This document shows, piece after piece, positions 12,075 through 26,117 of a DNA stretch of 64,000 bases; position 1 is the first letter of the stretch, and the number at the start of each line of letters is the position of its first letter. Source of the stretch: Chromobotia macracanthus (lineage: Eukaryota; Chordata; Actinopteri; Cypriniformes; Botiidae). Under the pieces are notes generated by a model, which was not told the origin of the DNA, did not search any database, and saw only the letters and a list, made by a program, of their open reading frames with translations. The position numbers were made by a program, and so were the translations under genes. The DNA is taken from NCBI GenBank assembly GCA_036877525.1, contig JAZGTH010000005.1, positions 13,022,501 through 13,086,500 on the forward strand. The letters run 5' to 3'.

Positions 12075-15000
12075 TTATCGGTAGCTAGATAGGATAGACA
12101 GATAGATTGGTTTATAGATAGATAGATAGGTTTAAAGTCTGCTGTTAGTTACTTACTTCATTAGATAGACAGACAGACAGACAGACAGATAGACAGACAG
12201 ACAGACAGATAGATATAGATAGACAGACAGACAGATTGATTGATTGATTTGATGGGTTTGAGTCAAGTCTGTTTCTTAACACAGTTCATTCTGTAAGTGG
12301 GCAGAATAATTCATGTCTATTAGAACCGGAACAGTCTGTGCTGAATCAGCAATGTACAGAAATAAAGGAAATAAAGGGACACCAGAGCATCTTATTTGTG
12401 TCTTTAATCTATTTACGATTGACGTTTATGTCAATGAATGTAGGACGTCGGTTCACTTATAACGGTGTTGCGAAAAATATTAAGATAAACACACTTAAAA
12501 TAAAGGATAGATATATTGGCAGCATTTAATAGTATTATATTTCAGTTGCGTTTCCAGTTCTATAAACCCTGAGAGAACTGTTTACCTCTCTCTGTGTCTC
12601 TCTGTCTCTCTCTCTGTCTCTCTCTCTGTCTCTCTCTCTGTCTCTCTCTCTGTCAGTCTCTCTGTCTCTCTCTCTGTCTCTCTGTCTGTCTCTCTCTCTG
12701 TCTGTCTCTCTCTCTGTCTGTCTCTCTCTCTGTCTGTCTCTCTCTCTGTCTGTCTCTCTCTCTGTCTCTCTTATAGGTGATGATGCACCTGACATGCTTG
12801 TTTTCCTCCTCACTAGCTCTGCACGCACTTCATCTCAATCATGAGTTTCATTTCCCATCTGCCCCGTAACGGGCCGCTCTCCACGGTGCTGAAACCCCCC
12901 CCCACCCCAATGTTTTACATGAACGCTGAGACGTCTCCCACCTGTCTCACTGTTTTATTCATTCGGTGTACTTGTAGTTTTTGGCAGATGTTGAGTGAAG
13001 TTGCGGTCACACCTCAGATATTGCATTTCATGTGCAAGGCAAAGAGAACATACCAAAACAAAAGTTTAGTTTATTTAGCCCAATATCAATTTAATAAACA
13101 TGGCAGTGCATTTTAAATCCTTTCACTATTTTTGTTTGAGCTTGCTTGGTGCTCTGCAAAAAAAATTAATGAAAAATTGTTAAGAAATAAACCGGTCTTT
13201 TATGATGGTTTAAAAAAGCTAGTTAACCACAGGTAACTCTTAATCTCTCACTGAGCAATGACACATTTTAGCTCTTTATTTCCACTGTAATTGGTTTCAT
13301 CCTGTTAAGTTCAGAAAATAATCAAGTTAAAATTAATGAAGAAAATAAGATGACCAGAGCATATTTTAAAAGTCTGATATACCTTGAAATACAGCCTTAA
13401 ATTACAGGTGTTCAAAAGTAAGCTGATGTTTTTATGGAGAACGAAGGTTCTTCATAGGTTAGGTGAGGTTAGGTGTCGTGCTTCATGGACCGTTTGTGAT
13501 AGTTCATTGCTTGACTTTTTTTAGATTTTGGTCCAACTCTGTTAGCACCAGGCTGCACCACACACCTCAAACAGATCAGAACAGTGTGTGTAAAGCCCTC
13601 CAACATCAGAGCAGGGATGAGGTGAGATCGGATTAGATGTCCAACACACGGTGAGCGAGCTTACCAGCGTGTAAGCTTACCAGCCTGTGATGTAACATGA
13701 CTGACCTTTCTGTCGTAATGCACGAAGGACACAGCTGCTTAACAATAAATGTTGACATGAAAACAATGAAAGGTGACGTGTTTGAATGTTCAGCGCTGCA
13801 GTCTGTATCTTTTGCCTTTTACAGCTATCTCTGTTTAAAATATAAAATTGCAAGTTTTTTTTAATGTGGATGACAAGTTTAACCATCTACACTGCCTCAG
13901 CATGTGATATAGTAGCTGGATCTTCTTCTTTCTGTTTACAGATGGACATTTCCTGCAAAATCAGACCTGACCGCTCAAATTATAAATTATTATTTCAAAC
14001 GTACCTTTGCGAAGCCGGCTTCCGGTCTTTATTTAATTAAATGACTGCAGTGATTGGTTAACAGCTCATTCTTTAATTCAGCATCTGATTTTAAGCCTTT
14101 GATCAAGCAAATGGGCTTTACATCAAAAAAAGAGAGAGAGAAAAAGAGGAAAACAGGTGAGAACAAAAGACATGGAGAGGACAGCAAGAACCATTTCAGG
14201 AAAGAGGGAAAATGAACAACAGGCAGAGCTATTGATAGTTATAATCTTTAATGGCCAAAACTCCAGACCATGTGACTGTTCTACACCTCCATCACGCACT
14301 GGCACACTGGTTGTGTCTGGCAAGCTTTAGTATCACATCTACTCTTTTGCAAAAGCATTGTTTCTCTCCCACACACAGAGCTGCTCTTTTGTTTCCTCTG
14401 TTATTTGTTTTATCAGATTTTACCGTGATGAAATTTCTGAAATCATTTACTAATTCTGTTGAAAATAACGGTTCCCCTTCAGCCCTTCAGCATCTCTCAC
14501 GTGTTGTTTTGGCATCAATGAAACTCAATATGGAGTGATATCTCAATGCAGAGGATGTTTAAAGATTAATAGGAGGTTAGTAAGATTCATTATTCTTTTT
14601 TTTCAGAAAGGGCTCATGCTTGACTTCATGTGGCCTGAGGTATTTTGTTATCAGTGTTTTTTATGCACAAGTCCCTTGTATGTTTTCTTGTATCTGTCCT
14701 CAATATTGGATGTCACCTGTTTTCTGCTTTCTGTGTTCATCGATATTTATCAGCATTTGCTCAGATAAATAAAGTTCTACAACTAATATTTCCAGATTCC
14801 CAGAATTCCAACGTGCCTTCACGTTTGTTTGTTTTTTAAACATTACAGATCAAAAATCATTACAATTAAAAAAATGTAATGCATCATGTTCTTCTAATCA
14901 AGCAGTAATGTTAATACAATAAACCTGGACGTTTTGAACATTCCTAGAACTGTCAAAATAATGTTTTTAACATTTTTGGTACTGAAAACGTTACGGAAAC

Positions 15001-18000
15001 ATTCTTACAATCTAAAACTGTTAGCTAGACAGGTTGTGGAAAAGCAGGATTTGTGTGTGAGCAGGTTCGTCTGGTATCTGTATTTTTAGGGACGTGTAAG
15101 TTTGTCTTGCATTATTAATGCCTTTTGCTGTTGCTTTTTGGAGGCTTGTCTCAAAGATGTCTCTCAAAGTCTAATGAAGGTCTTTGTGAGTGCTTGTCTC
15201 ACTTTTCCCAAATAGATGCCCCCTGATACTCCTTAAATAGCCCAGCTCTGTTTGTTCTCACATACAATGCTAAAGAATGACCAATTTATAATGCAGTTTA
15301 ACTCCAGAGCTCTCAAAACAGGCCACAGAATCTTAACAGCGATCTGTGTGATTAATGAACATCTTTTTGTAGTTTAAATACCATAAAGAACCAGCATCCA
15401 CAGTGGTAAGGTTCCACTTAGTTCTAGTAGGAGTGAAGAGGGACACAGAAGAGCTTTAAAGCACATGTAACCCCTGTGTTGAGGTCACATCATCTGTGCT
15501 CTCTCTAATATTCACCAGCAGTGCAGGTGGTCACGTGACAGCCGTGTCACCAGTGATAATGCCGCCTGTCTGTCATTCAGTTGTCAAGGCTACAGTCAGC
15601 CTGTCGGGTCTCTTTTATTATGAACGCCTCTGTGTATTCAGTATGCAACTCATCCACAAATTCAGCCATAATGTAACCCATACTGTAAACAGGGAAGCTA
15701 CTTTCCTTTGCAATTATGGCTTTAACTGAGAGCTTTCTTTCTTTCTTTCTCTTTCTTTGTTTTACTTTCTTTCTTTCTTGTTATTAAAAGAGTTGTTGCA
15801 TTAGCTGTGTCGCTAGTTTTACTCCGTTACTCTGCAACACTCTCAAATCAATGATGTCAAAAACGAATCCTTTCATTGTTTAGACACCTCCCAGAAGTAC
15901 AAATAGCTGACATGGATATTATTAACCGAAGATGCTGTTTATGGGAAGAGCAGGTGATTACATGATACAAATCACAGATATTTATTAATCCAAGAGATAT
16001 TTATAAAGGTCGAGAGCTTTTTTTACTTGCAGGCATAATTACATTCATTGATAATAGTTAAATTGGAGGCACCAGGCAAGAGTTTCAGCATGAGATTCTA
16101 GAAAGCATCTGTTTTAGTTCATGAATATATGCTGTTATCAGAGGACAGGACATTTCGTGTGTTGCCCACGTCATTTCGTGTGATGCGCACGTCAAAATAC
16201 GGCTGGTTTCGGTCATTCTGAGACAAATGAACTGTGTTAATGTAATTACACACCGCGTGTGTGTGCGCGCGTTTACTCTGATTTCGGGGCTGCAAAAATT
16301 CTTCCTGCTGTCTTCTGGGCTCTCATCACACTGGATTGTTGTTCAGAAAGCTGACTCATGTTTATTCACTGCAGTCATTAGAAAATGGTTATTTTTCACT
16401 TTGAGCTGAGGAAGAGGTTCTCACACATTAGGTGGTGTGAGTAATACCAGTAAAGCAGCAGTGTTAACTAATTACTTCAGTTGTGTTTGGGTTGGCTTGT
16501 TTTCAAACGTTAAATTAGCACATTCGAAGTATAATACAAGCCTTTAACCCATGTATCAAAAGAATTTCATTTATTTTTGGATATTTTTACACATGTACTG
16601 CAGAAGATCTGATCTACCAAGACAGAAGATACTCCAGGACACATGAAGCCTGATTGATGTTTGGTTATTTATTCAAAACTTCCTCTTCACCAGTAGATAT
16701 GAAACCATTCTAAAGGTGACTTGGCTGTCAGGAAAGACGAGGTGATTCTGACAGCATTTCAAGTCCAAAGAAATAAGCTTCTATGATGATGGTCGTCAAG
16801 CGATTTTTAAACAAATAATTTACAAAAACGGTCAAAGAGAAGCATTTTTCATTTTTTACAGATTAATTCAATAAGCAATCAGTCCGGTATTGTACAATCA
16901 AACCAGAACGCATGTAAATGCACTACATCTTGCATAAACACGGGGAATCTTTCTTTTGTAACAATCTCATGCTTTCAGTTTCTGTCCTGTGGCTCTTTGC
17001 ATCCTCATCCAGAGAGGAAAGCTCCACCCTGCGCTGTCATTGGCCGGCAGTCTGACAGGAAGTGTTGGGGGTGATATCCACAGAGACAGAGATGAACTGT
17101 AGCACATCCTGTGTGCACCGCGAGCCCGAGCTGTACAGCTGGCTGTTAGACAGCATCCAGAGAAACAGCAAATATCTGAGGGCTAGTGGAATTAGGGCAT
17201 TTCGGTAGAAAACGAGCAGGAATTTAATCTTTCGCTACATCAAATCCACGGTAAAGAGGAAACGCATGGAAGGGAGCTTGTAGGTGCTTTTGTGATTATA
17301 AAATCTGTTTAATTAATCGTCACAAAAAAAATTAGTATGACTGCATTCAATATGTACTGCACTAAATATACTATATTCTGCTCCAAACATCATATTTGTG
17401 CTTGGATTTGAAGAGTTTGGGTTCATGTTTCTGATGTGTAAGTGATGTATGAGAATTTTAGACACAAATGGTCACAGGGACACATCTGAGACACATGTCA
17501 TGATGAGGAGTAAATGGGGCTTTACTGTAATCCCAGCTAAGAGACTCTCTGGTCTTCTCCTAACCTATCACTGTTTGTTTCTTCTGTAGGTTCTACTGGG
17601 ACTTGATCATGCTCATCATGATGATGGGGAATCTAATTATCATTCCTGTGGGAATAACCTTCTTTTCGGAGCAGACCACCACCAGCTGGCTCATCTTCAA
17701 CGTGGCCTCTGACACCATCTTCCTGGTGGACCTGGTCATGAACTTCCGGACAGGGATTGTGAATGAGGAGAGCTCGGAGATCATCCTGGACCCGAAGGTC
17801 ATTAAGATGAACTACCTGAAGAGCTGGTTTGTGGTAGACTTCCTGTCCTCCATCCCGGTGGATTATATCTTTCTAATAGTGGAGAAAGGCTTCGATTCGG
17901 AGGTGTACAAGACAGCCCGAGCGTTGCGCATCGTGCGCTTCACCAAAATCCTCAGTTTGCTCCGTCTTCTCAGGCTCTCGCGCCTCATCAGATACATCCA

Positions 18001-20386
18001 CCAGTGGGAGGAGGTAGGGGGACAGAGTGTGTGTGAATCCGCGAGTGTGTGCGTGAAGCTGCAAACAAACTATGACGCAGATGGCCTTGAGTAACATGTC
18101 TAGAATGCGTTAGCTTCCAATACGAAGACCACTTTGGTACAATGGGGAGATGTTATTTGACGTCTGTGTGACTCAGGTGTTGTTCTGCAGAATGAGGCCT
18201 CTTTGAGACCTCTGACGCAGGGGTGGAGAGACTTATTTTGAGGTTAAGGTAAGCGTATCTGGCACTTAGACCCTGGCAACACCTCAAGAGCTGTATCAGG
18301 GTAGGAGAATGGTAAGAAGAACCAAGCTCTTTGTGCAACGATGGCCTCCCCAACTGGATGCTTTCATAAACGTTGTAGCTGTTAAAGCACTTTGAAATCA
18401 CTTTCACCCGAGAATGATGCATGCATTTTCCTCTGACCTGTTATTGCTCACCTTCCTAATTGAAATACAGATGTACCTTTTAGGAAAGAGTAAAACAAAT
18501 GAATGTAGCTGACAGTAATCAGGCTTGATTAATCACTTTTGTTCTCCACTGCAGAGCTACTGCTGTGTTTATTAAGACAGAGACTCTGTTAGCGTTTTTG
18601 TTTACTTGTGTTGGGCAGACAGATAGCTCCACAAACAATTTTTTTTATTTTATGAAAAATAATCAGAGTGGTGTTTGCATACACAAAACTATGCCAAAGT
18701 TGCAGTTTATAAAGTGTTCCTGAGGCATTTAAAATGTTTGTTGATATGCAGTTTTAGGTGGTTGCTACTGTAGGTGGTTGTACTGCTTGCTTACAAGTTT
18801 AAAGAGTCCATCACCAAAATGATATTCAGGGGTTGTATTACTCCAGCATCCTAACTTCTGTATGGTAATCATGGTGGCTTCAGTTAGAACCATTACATTA
18901 CACTTCTCAGATCTTCAGATATAAGAGGTTTGTGTAATGTTTTCTCATATGAAGGAAGGGTTTTTTTTGCATTGGTTTTATTGTGCACCAGGCTGAAACT
19001 TCTGCAGTCAGTAATGGCAAATCTTTCCTCAGGCTCAAAACTATAAGTGTGTAACTAATTAAGTAAAAGTTATTCTGAAAATCTTGATTTTAAGCAGTAA
19101 TCCAGAACTGTAGACTAAACCTGGCCAGAGGCTTTACCAAGCATTTATTTACAGCATCCACATTACACACACCATTTCCCCTCTCTGACACCACGCTGAT
19201 GCACTCTGGGTAATGACTGTCAGCCCTGTTACCCCCCGTCTTTCTGTCTCTCTCTCTCTTTCTCTCTCTCTGTGCTATGTTGTTGCTCTATAGCAAGACT
19301 ATATATTATATTCTTTTCACTATGTGAATAATAATAAAAAGGAAATTGCATATTAAGATGCATTAATGCTGCATATATTATCTTTTACATATATTATTTT
19401 TTCCATGCTCAGGAAGCTGGAATCCAGCCCCTCCCTTCTCAGAGAGATGTTTTGATTGTTGAATAGGAGTGTGTGTTTATTCCCGACCTGAGGTTGCGCT
19501 CCTGGCACATGCTCGCACCTGAGCAGACATTCTGAGATTTGCATCCCAGCTTGCCTCCATGTGGAGGCTTAACCAACACCTCGAGCTGGCTTGTGTGCTA
19601 CGCACCGCATCATACAGGCCTCTGTGAATTTACCGCCATGTTAAACAGTCACAATTCTGTGATCAGCTCCAAACACAGCTGCGCCGCAGTTAGCGCATGG
19701 ACTGCGCTGCAGCAGTTAATGAAAACTGCAAGTGTGAATCCGGAGGCCACTGCAGTGCAGACATGCTGTACGCTAGCGCTTGAAGGGTTTTAGAGAAAGA
19801 TGTAGATTATGTAGGGAAGCTCACATGCGCATTTATAGACACGCATGCAGTCTTGCATATGCATATACTCATGCATATGTTGATGTGTCTGTTCTCTCTG
19901 TGTTATTTCTAACCCAATACATTTTCCTTTACAGAATGTAACATCTTTTCTTTTTTACCTAACCTGCCCTGTCATGTCATTTTATACTTCCTGTGTTATA
20001 CTTCCTGTGTCCTCTGATGAGACGAAGGGGAGGTTAATGAAGAATAGTGTGTACACACAAACACACACACTCACACGTGTGTGAACAAGTAATGATCACA
20101 GCCACAGAAGTGTACCATTTAATTTTTATTGTGCAAACTATAATATATATATAAATATATATGTGAAAAGCATGTTTGGGCAGACTATTCGAATGGACGA
20201 ATGAAAAGAAGAAAGACAATTAGTGTACAAGGGATAGATTGTAAACATTCATTCTGTGGGGTTGTAGAAAAAAAGGTGAAATGAACAACTGGCATGGGGG
20301 TTTGAGAGAGATGTGTGTGGTGCAAACATTCGAATCCCCAAGTCAATGAGGGTCACATCTGTCCATTTGCTCTCAGCACTGGTGTT

Positions 20387-20436
<50 letters not shown>

Positions 20437-23400
20437 CAGTGCGGTACCCACAACAAAACAGATGTTCCCTTCCAATGATGCATGACACCAGTGCAGGTGT
20501 CATGAACCAAATTAACCTAAATGAAAGCATGAAAGATTTTAGTATCAAATATCCTATTTATTTATATTCAATATAGTATATTAATACAGAAGATCATAAT
20601 AGACAGGCGATATCTACATTTTCACATGTGATTATGCCAATAAAATCATCTATGCATACTACACGTCAGATTCCACCAGAGGAATGAGTGTCTTTCAGAT
20701 TGTGCTGTCTCTTTAAGAATAGATCAGTCTGGGAAACATGGGCAGAATGATTCATTAGTGAGATGGTAAATCAGTCTAAAAGAGCAAAATCGCACCTGCA
20801 TCTTGTCCCGAGCCTCTGTGGGGGGGTCTTTCTTTACCCTTGAAGAAAGTCACTCATAAACAGGTGCTGCAAAAATGTAGAAATCTGCAGCCCGGGAGGA
20901 AGTAATATTACTTTTTCTGAGCTAGAAGTTTGGTCTCCAGAGTCAAATGGACTGTGTTTTGTATTTATACTGTTGAATGTGGGATATTAAAGGTGGATTA
21001 AATACAGTAAACAGCCTCTCTGTCATGCCTTCAGTTACCACAGACAAGAATCTTGTCTCGGACCTCAGATTGTAATAAATGCACAGTGATGGATTATCAA
21101 TACAGACCATTAGCCAACGTTCTGAGAACATTCCCTGTTAGCTGGGTTATTCCTGGAAGTGTGAACCTGACTGGCCAAACAAGTGTTTAGTCACTGTCTT
21201 CATGCCTAAAAAAATACACAGTGTATTCAAATGTCACATTTGACAGGTCAATACTGGCCTTTCTTAAACAAAAGGTCACCAAATCCCAGAGTAAATGTTG
21301 CTTCTGAAAAGCAACTACGTTGCTTTGGTCAGGAATACAAACCTGGTTCCTGTTTTTTGTTTGAGTTCTTTGTGTTGTTCTCTTTGTTGTCCACCTGTGT
21401 CTGTTGTTAGTGACCGAGCACCCGTCTGTGTGGCACTCCACTGTCTGGAGGCTCTGTGGGGTTAGGAAGTTAACACCAGGTGAGGGCAAGTGAGGATATG
21501 GCATGTTTGCTTCCTCAACGAGATTTTGTGCCGGTCACACCTTTAAGAGGCAAGAGCACAGCAGGTCAACTGCTACCATGACTTCTTCATCAGCAGAAAT
21601 CTGCTGAGTTAGGTTGAGCTGGCTTCCTTCTCATGAGATTTACGGTTAGCAATTTCCATTCGATTGGTCTGATATTGTGCCATTTTCTTGTCTGGTTGTA
21701 TGACCTGAGGGTGAATAAATCAGCCATTTTTCTTAGCAGGAAAGATGTGAAGTCAGGTGTTTGTAAGGTTTCAAACACAAACGATAAAGTGCACTAGTTA
21801 ATCATCCTCAATAAAACCAGGAATGTGCAATACGACAATAAATAGGGTCAAGTTAGGGTTCAATTTTTATGGTTATATTGAAATCTGCTCATCTTTATTA
21901 GAGAACCAATGGACGGTTTGCAAATTCCATGTGATCTCTGAGCCCCAATTATTTTGAAAACTCTCTCTTTCTTTCTCTGTCTGTCTGTAAAGCTCAAAGA
22001 TGCTCTTAAAGAAGCCAGATGGATTTCTCATATGCAAATGGAAGGTAAAATGGAGCCCCTCATTTGCTAAAGGATTGTTTCTGTTGATGGCTGCTTACTC
22101 AACCTCTTGAGCCGCATATACATTTCCTTGAGCATGTGTGTGAAAGCTGTCTGCCTTCCTCAGCAGGCTAAAAGCTCTCATCACGCGGAGAGTGTGTTAC
22201 TAGTTTGTAGCCTGTAACAGTCTTGAGAGCCTGAACAATGTCTGTAGATGGGATTTTAAAAACAACATAACCTACTGTTATAGTATGACAGTGTTTTATC
22301 GGTTTTTTTAGTTCATGCGTGTGATAGGACTGCTTGTTTCAAACTCCCCTTTGACCATTTTTACTCCAAAAAGCAAAAGAGAAAAGATATCACAAATATC
22401 CAAAAGTGCAATGCATTTATATGAAATCTAATTATATATAAATGAATTGTCTTATAGCCTTAGTCTTTAGCAGTCATTTAAAAGCATACTTGAGTCCCAG
22501 TTTCTCTTCGAGTAAAATTGCTAATGAAATATTCTGATTCAAATCCTTCTAATCAGGATTATATCAGTGAGAGCTCTTCCTGGATTAGTAACAATACGTT
22601 CAGGAGATATAATACAGAGGCCAGGTTTGTTTTGTCTTGATTGCTTTTTTGTGCTCTTTCATTTCATGTGTCTTTATTTAATTAGATTTCTCAGGAGACT
22701 CTCTTTGTCCGGGCATGTTAATGCGATTCCTCTTCCTCTCAATTAACAATTAATCTTTGCCCAAAACTGGCCCTGGCTCCACTGTACGGAAGAGCAGGCA
22801 AACAGCAGATCGCAAGAGAATAAACAAGAACTAGTTGTTCTTTCTCCTGTGGCCCGAGGGCACCAAACACCCATCGCCCCCCAAGGAGAACAGGGGATTC
22901 TGGGAAATACTGATGCCCAATCAGACTCTTATGCTGAGGGGCAGAAGCAAACACACAGCTGCTTCATTAAATTTAAAGGAACTTTTTCAGGTTAAAATAA
23001 TTTGCACAGACATGTTTGCCGTCTCATGCTCTTTTTCTTGCATATGTTTTTGGACAGATTAATGATCAGTCTGGATTTTACTGCGTGTTTGCATCTGTGT
23101 CACAAATATAGATCCGTTAAGTTTATTTTGTTAACATTTCTGCTGTTGAGGTATTAGAGTAATGTACTTTCTCCACAGTGCAAATAATAGTTAATGTAGT
23201 TAGTGAATGTTTTAAAAATGTTACATAATTAAACAAAGTTTGAATATAGCTCTTATAATCAGGCAATAAGGTTAATGCAACTTTCCAAAATAACATTTTT
23301 GTTACTAATGAAAGGGTAGGGAACGCATCACTAAACCGTTAGCTGGGTAGTGATGCTTGTCTTATAAAACACCAGTAATGCTAATGATAAACTTCACTGT

Positions 23401-25815
23401 TCATTTTCTCTGGCAATGCTTAGCTGATGATATCTCTTCTCTAGATGAGAAGCTTCCTGGATTAGTTTCACCTGAGGTTCTTCAGTGATGAACCTGCAGT
23501 TCAAGGTTCAGTTATCAGAGAAGATGCTCGGCCCCGTCTGACTTCTGTGTTTGCTGTGCCAGTGGGAATTAACCTGGACGCTTGCTTGAGTTTATATCAT
23601 GCTGGTGCTTCTCTACCGAATATGCTTCCTAAATGTGACTTACCTGTTTTTGACATTTTAAAATACTTTGCTTAGGTTTTGTTTCATCAAAAGATCAGCC
23701 TGTAGGAATTTAGGTCTGTAGTTATACTCCACTACCTTAAAGGACTTAACCTTTGGTAAACTAGCATCTGTTAAGGAAAATGCTGAATCTCTCAAACAAG
23801 GGTTTCTCTAAGCTCCAGTAAGGTGATTGTGTTGTTCTTTGTTTCAGACAAGTGCAGGACACTGTGTGACTAATGTAGATGTATTAGTTCTGTTGCGAGC
23901 GTTTGGATTTACAGTCCCAGTGGGAAGATTTGTTCTTTGTTTCCATTGCTGAGACACAACACGCAGCAGCCAAACATGCAAAATTACAAATGAGACCTCT
24001 TTAATATCTCTTTAAAACATAATTATTCTTGACAGCAAGACAAGATTAAATGGAGAACATATGGACACTGTTGCCTTTCAGACCCCAGTAATCCTGCATT
24101 AGTCTCCAATGGAGGTTTATAGAGATCTCAGGAATATCTCTAACTGTACTTAGTTTAAAGGTCTGCATAAAATTCAATGTGTTTAAGCGCAACGTTAATG
24201 GATTAGCTGGTTACTGTTGTTTGAATAGTTTGCCATTGCAAAAGTGTTTGACTTTACAGTCTTGACCTGCCAACACAAAACAGATTAAGACAGATTAACA
24301 ATCAGATGTGCTTTTGATTGGTTCTAGGACTCTGGGTGAGTGACGTCATCAACGCGAGCCCTCATTCATTAGAACGTGTCGGGGCTTTAATGAGCTGTTA
24401 CCGTGTGGCTGTGGAGTTAATGTTCTGAGACTTGTTTTCGATGCAGCAGAAAGAGTAACATTTGTCACTCCTTTTTTTATTTCATCCAATATTTACTAAA
24501 ACTATAAGTAATCTTCAAAATAATGGTAATTTGTGCATTTGAACTGCTTTTCCCAGCTAGCAGGGAATGTTCTTAAAAAGTTAATCAAAACCGTTCTTGC
24601 AGTAATGTAAAGAACTTTTAAACATCTCCAAAACGTTACCTTAAAGTTGTTAGTGGAATGTTTTAAAAACTCAGTTAGAATTCATAATGTTTGATTACAT
24701 TAATACAACATCTAAAAAATGTTTTGAACATTTCTAGAACTTTTAAATAACATTTAACATTTATGTTACTTAACAAAAACGTTATGAAATGTTCTTACAA
24801 CCCAGAATTGTTAGCTGGGTTAATGTGTGGCAGGTTTCGAGCTCAGTAAGCCTGCAAGAACTGGAGTGAGTCTTTCAGAATTAAAGAGATGCTGATGTTG
24901 GCTCCAGTCTTGAGATTAAGTGGCATGGGGCCGGGAACGAGGTTCTGCCAGGAAACTGTGCTGGTGCCTTTCATTGTCCTACATATGAAAACTGATACAA
25001 TTGTCAATGGGAATCTACTCGTTCTTTCATGACGTCACAGGGAGGAAAAGAGGAATTATTCATACCCAAAGGAGATGACTCCATCACACAGATATTTGAT
25101 TGTGATGCTTTTTCTAGTGATGCTCTTTGGATGATGATGTAGATGGTAACCTAAGAAACGGAAACCCAGGGGAAAATGATGAACTTATGAATGTTCGCGG
25201 CATTTATAACTCAAATGTTCTAACTCAGATGCTGCGGTAAAACCAGGAACTGTTAAGCAGTGCAGAAAAACGAGAGCGAGTGAGGGAGAGAGAGGGACAG
25301 ATGCTTCTTCAGAGTAACAGGGTAGGAAATTCAAACCCTTCTTTAAGAAGTCTTACACTCTCACAGAAATTAAGCCTCTTTATTTCCCTGTTTCATCTTT
25401 GTGTGTTTCTGTTTCGTAGTCAGACGTCATGTGTGTCGTTCAAGCATAAATTCACAGATCTTGGGAATTTGTAATAATTATTTGCTGTTCTGGTGCTGCT
25501 TTTGCTCTGAAACGACTGCCTGAAGCAGAGAAAGCATCATTTGTTTGTTTGGGGCAAAACTATTAGAATATTTTATTACAGTACTAACTTCTGAACCAAA
25601 AAATCTGGACACTAGCTATAGAAAAATAAAATCAAAAATGAGATATTTATTTGAGATATATTTGATATCACAATTGTTTGATATCACAAAGCAGATTTCA
25701 TATCACAATTGTTTCTCCTACACATTCTGAATCCTTTATGACCTCTCTCTCTCTCTCTGTCTCTCTCTGTCTCTGTCTCTCTCTGTCTCTCTCTGTCTCT
25801 CTCTGTCTCTCTCTG

Positions 25816-25850
<35 letters not shown>

Positions 25851-25898
25851 GTCTCTCTTTCTCTCTCTCTCTGTCTCTCTTTCTCTCTCTCTCTGTCT

Positions 25899-25935
<37 letters not shown>

Positions 25936-26072
25936 TTCTCTCTCTGTCTCTCTTTCTCTCTGTCTCTTCTCGGTCTCTCTCTCTCTGTCTCTCTTTCTCT
26001 CTCTGTCTCTCTTTTCTCTCTCTCTCTCTCTCTCTGTCTCTTCTTCTTCTCTCTCTCTTCTCTCTCTCTCTG

Positions 26073-26117
<45 letters not shown>

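Larger units (their letters stand above)
11414..17589 (+). other. hcn1: hcn1 intron 1
   Basis: A 6.2 kb intron with donor GTAAGG and acceptor TTCTGTAG. The first 200 bp continue the CpG-rich zone. It then holds tetranucleotide repeats (12014-12074, 12160-12240), a CTGT/CT tract (12588-12772), a TTTC repeat (15733-15779), a 21-bp tandem pair (16151-16192) and one AGCTAACA-family half element (14895-15030). No gene was seen inside. Confidence 0.9.

Noticed and set aside
12014..12240. Regular spacing considered as a CRISPR-like array
   Set aside because: Simple tetranucleotide microsatellite without spacers, in a vertebrate gene intron.
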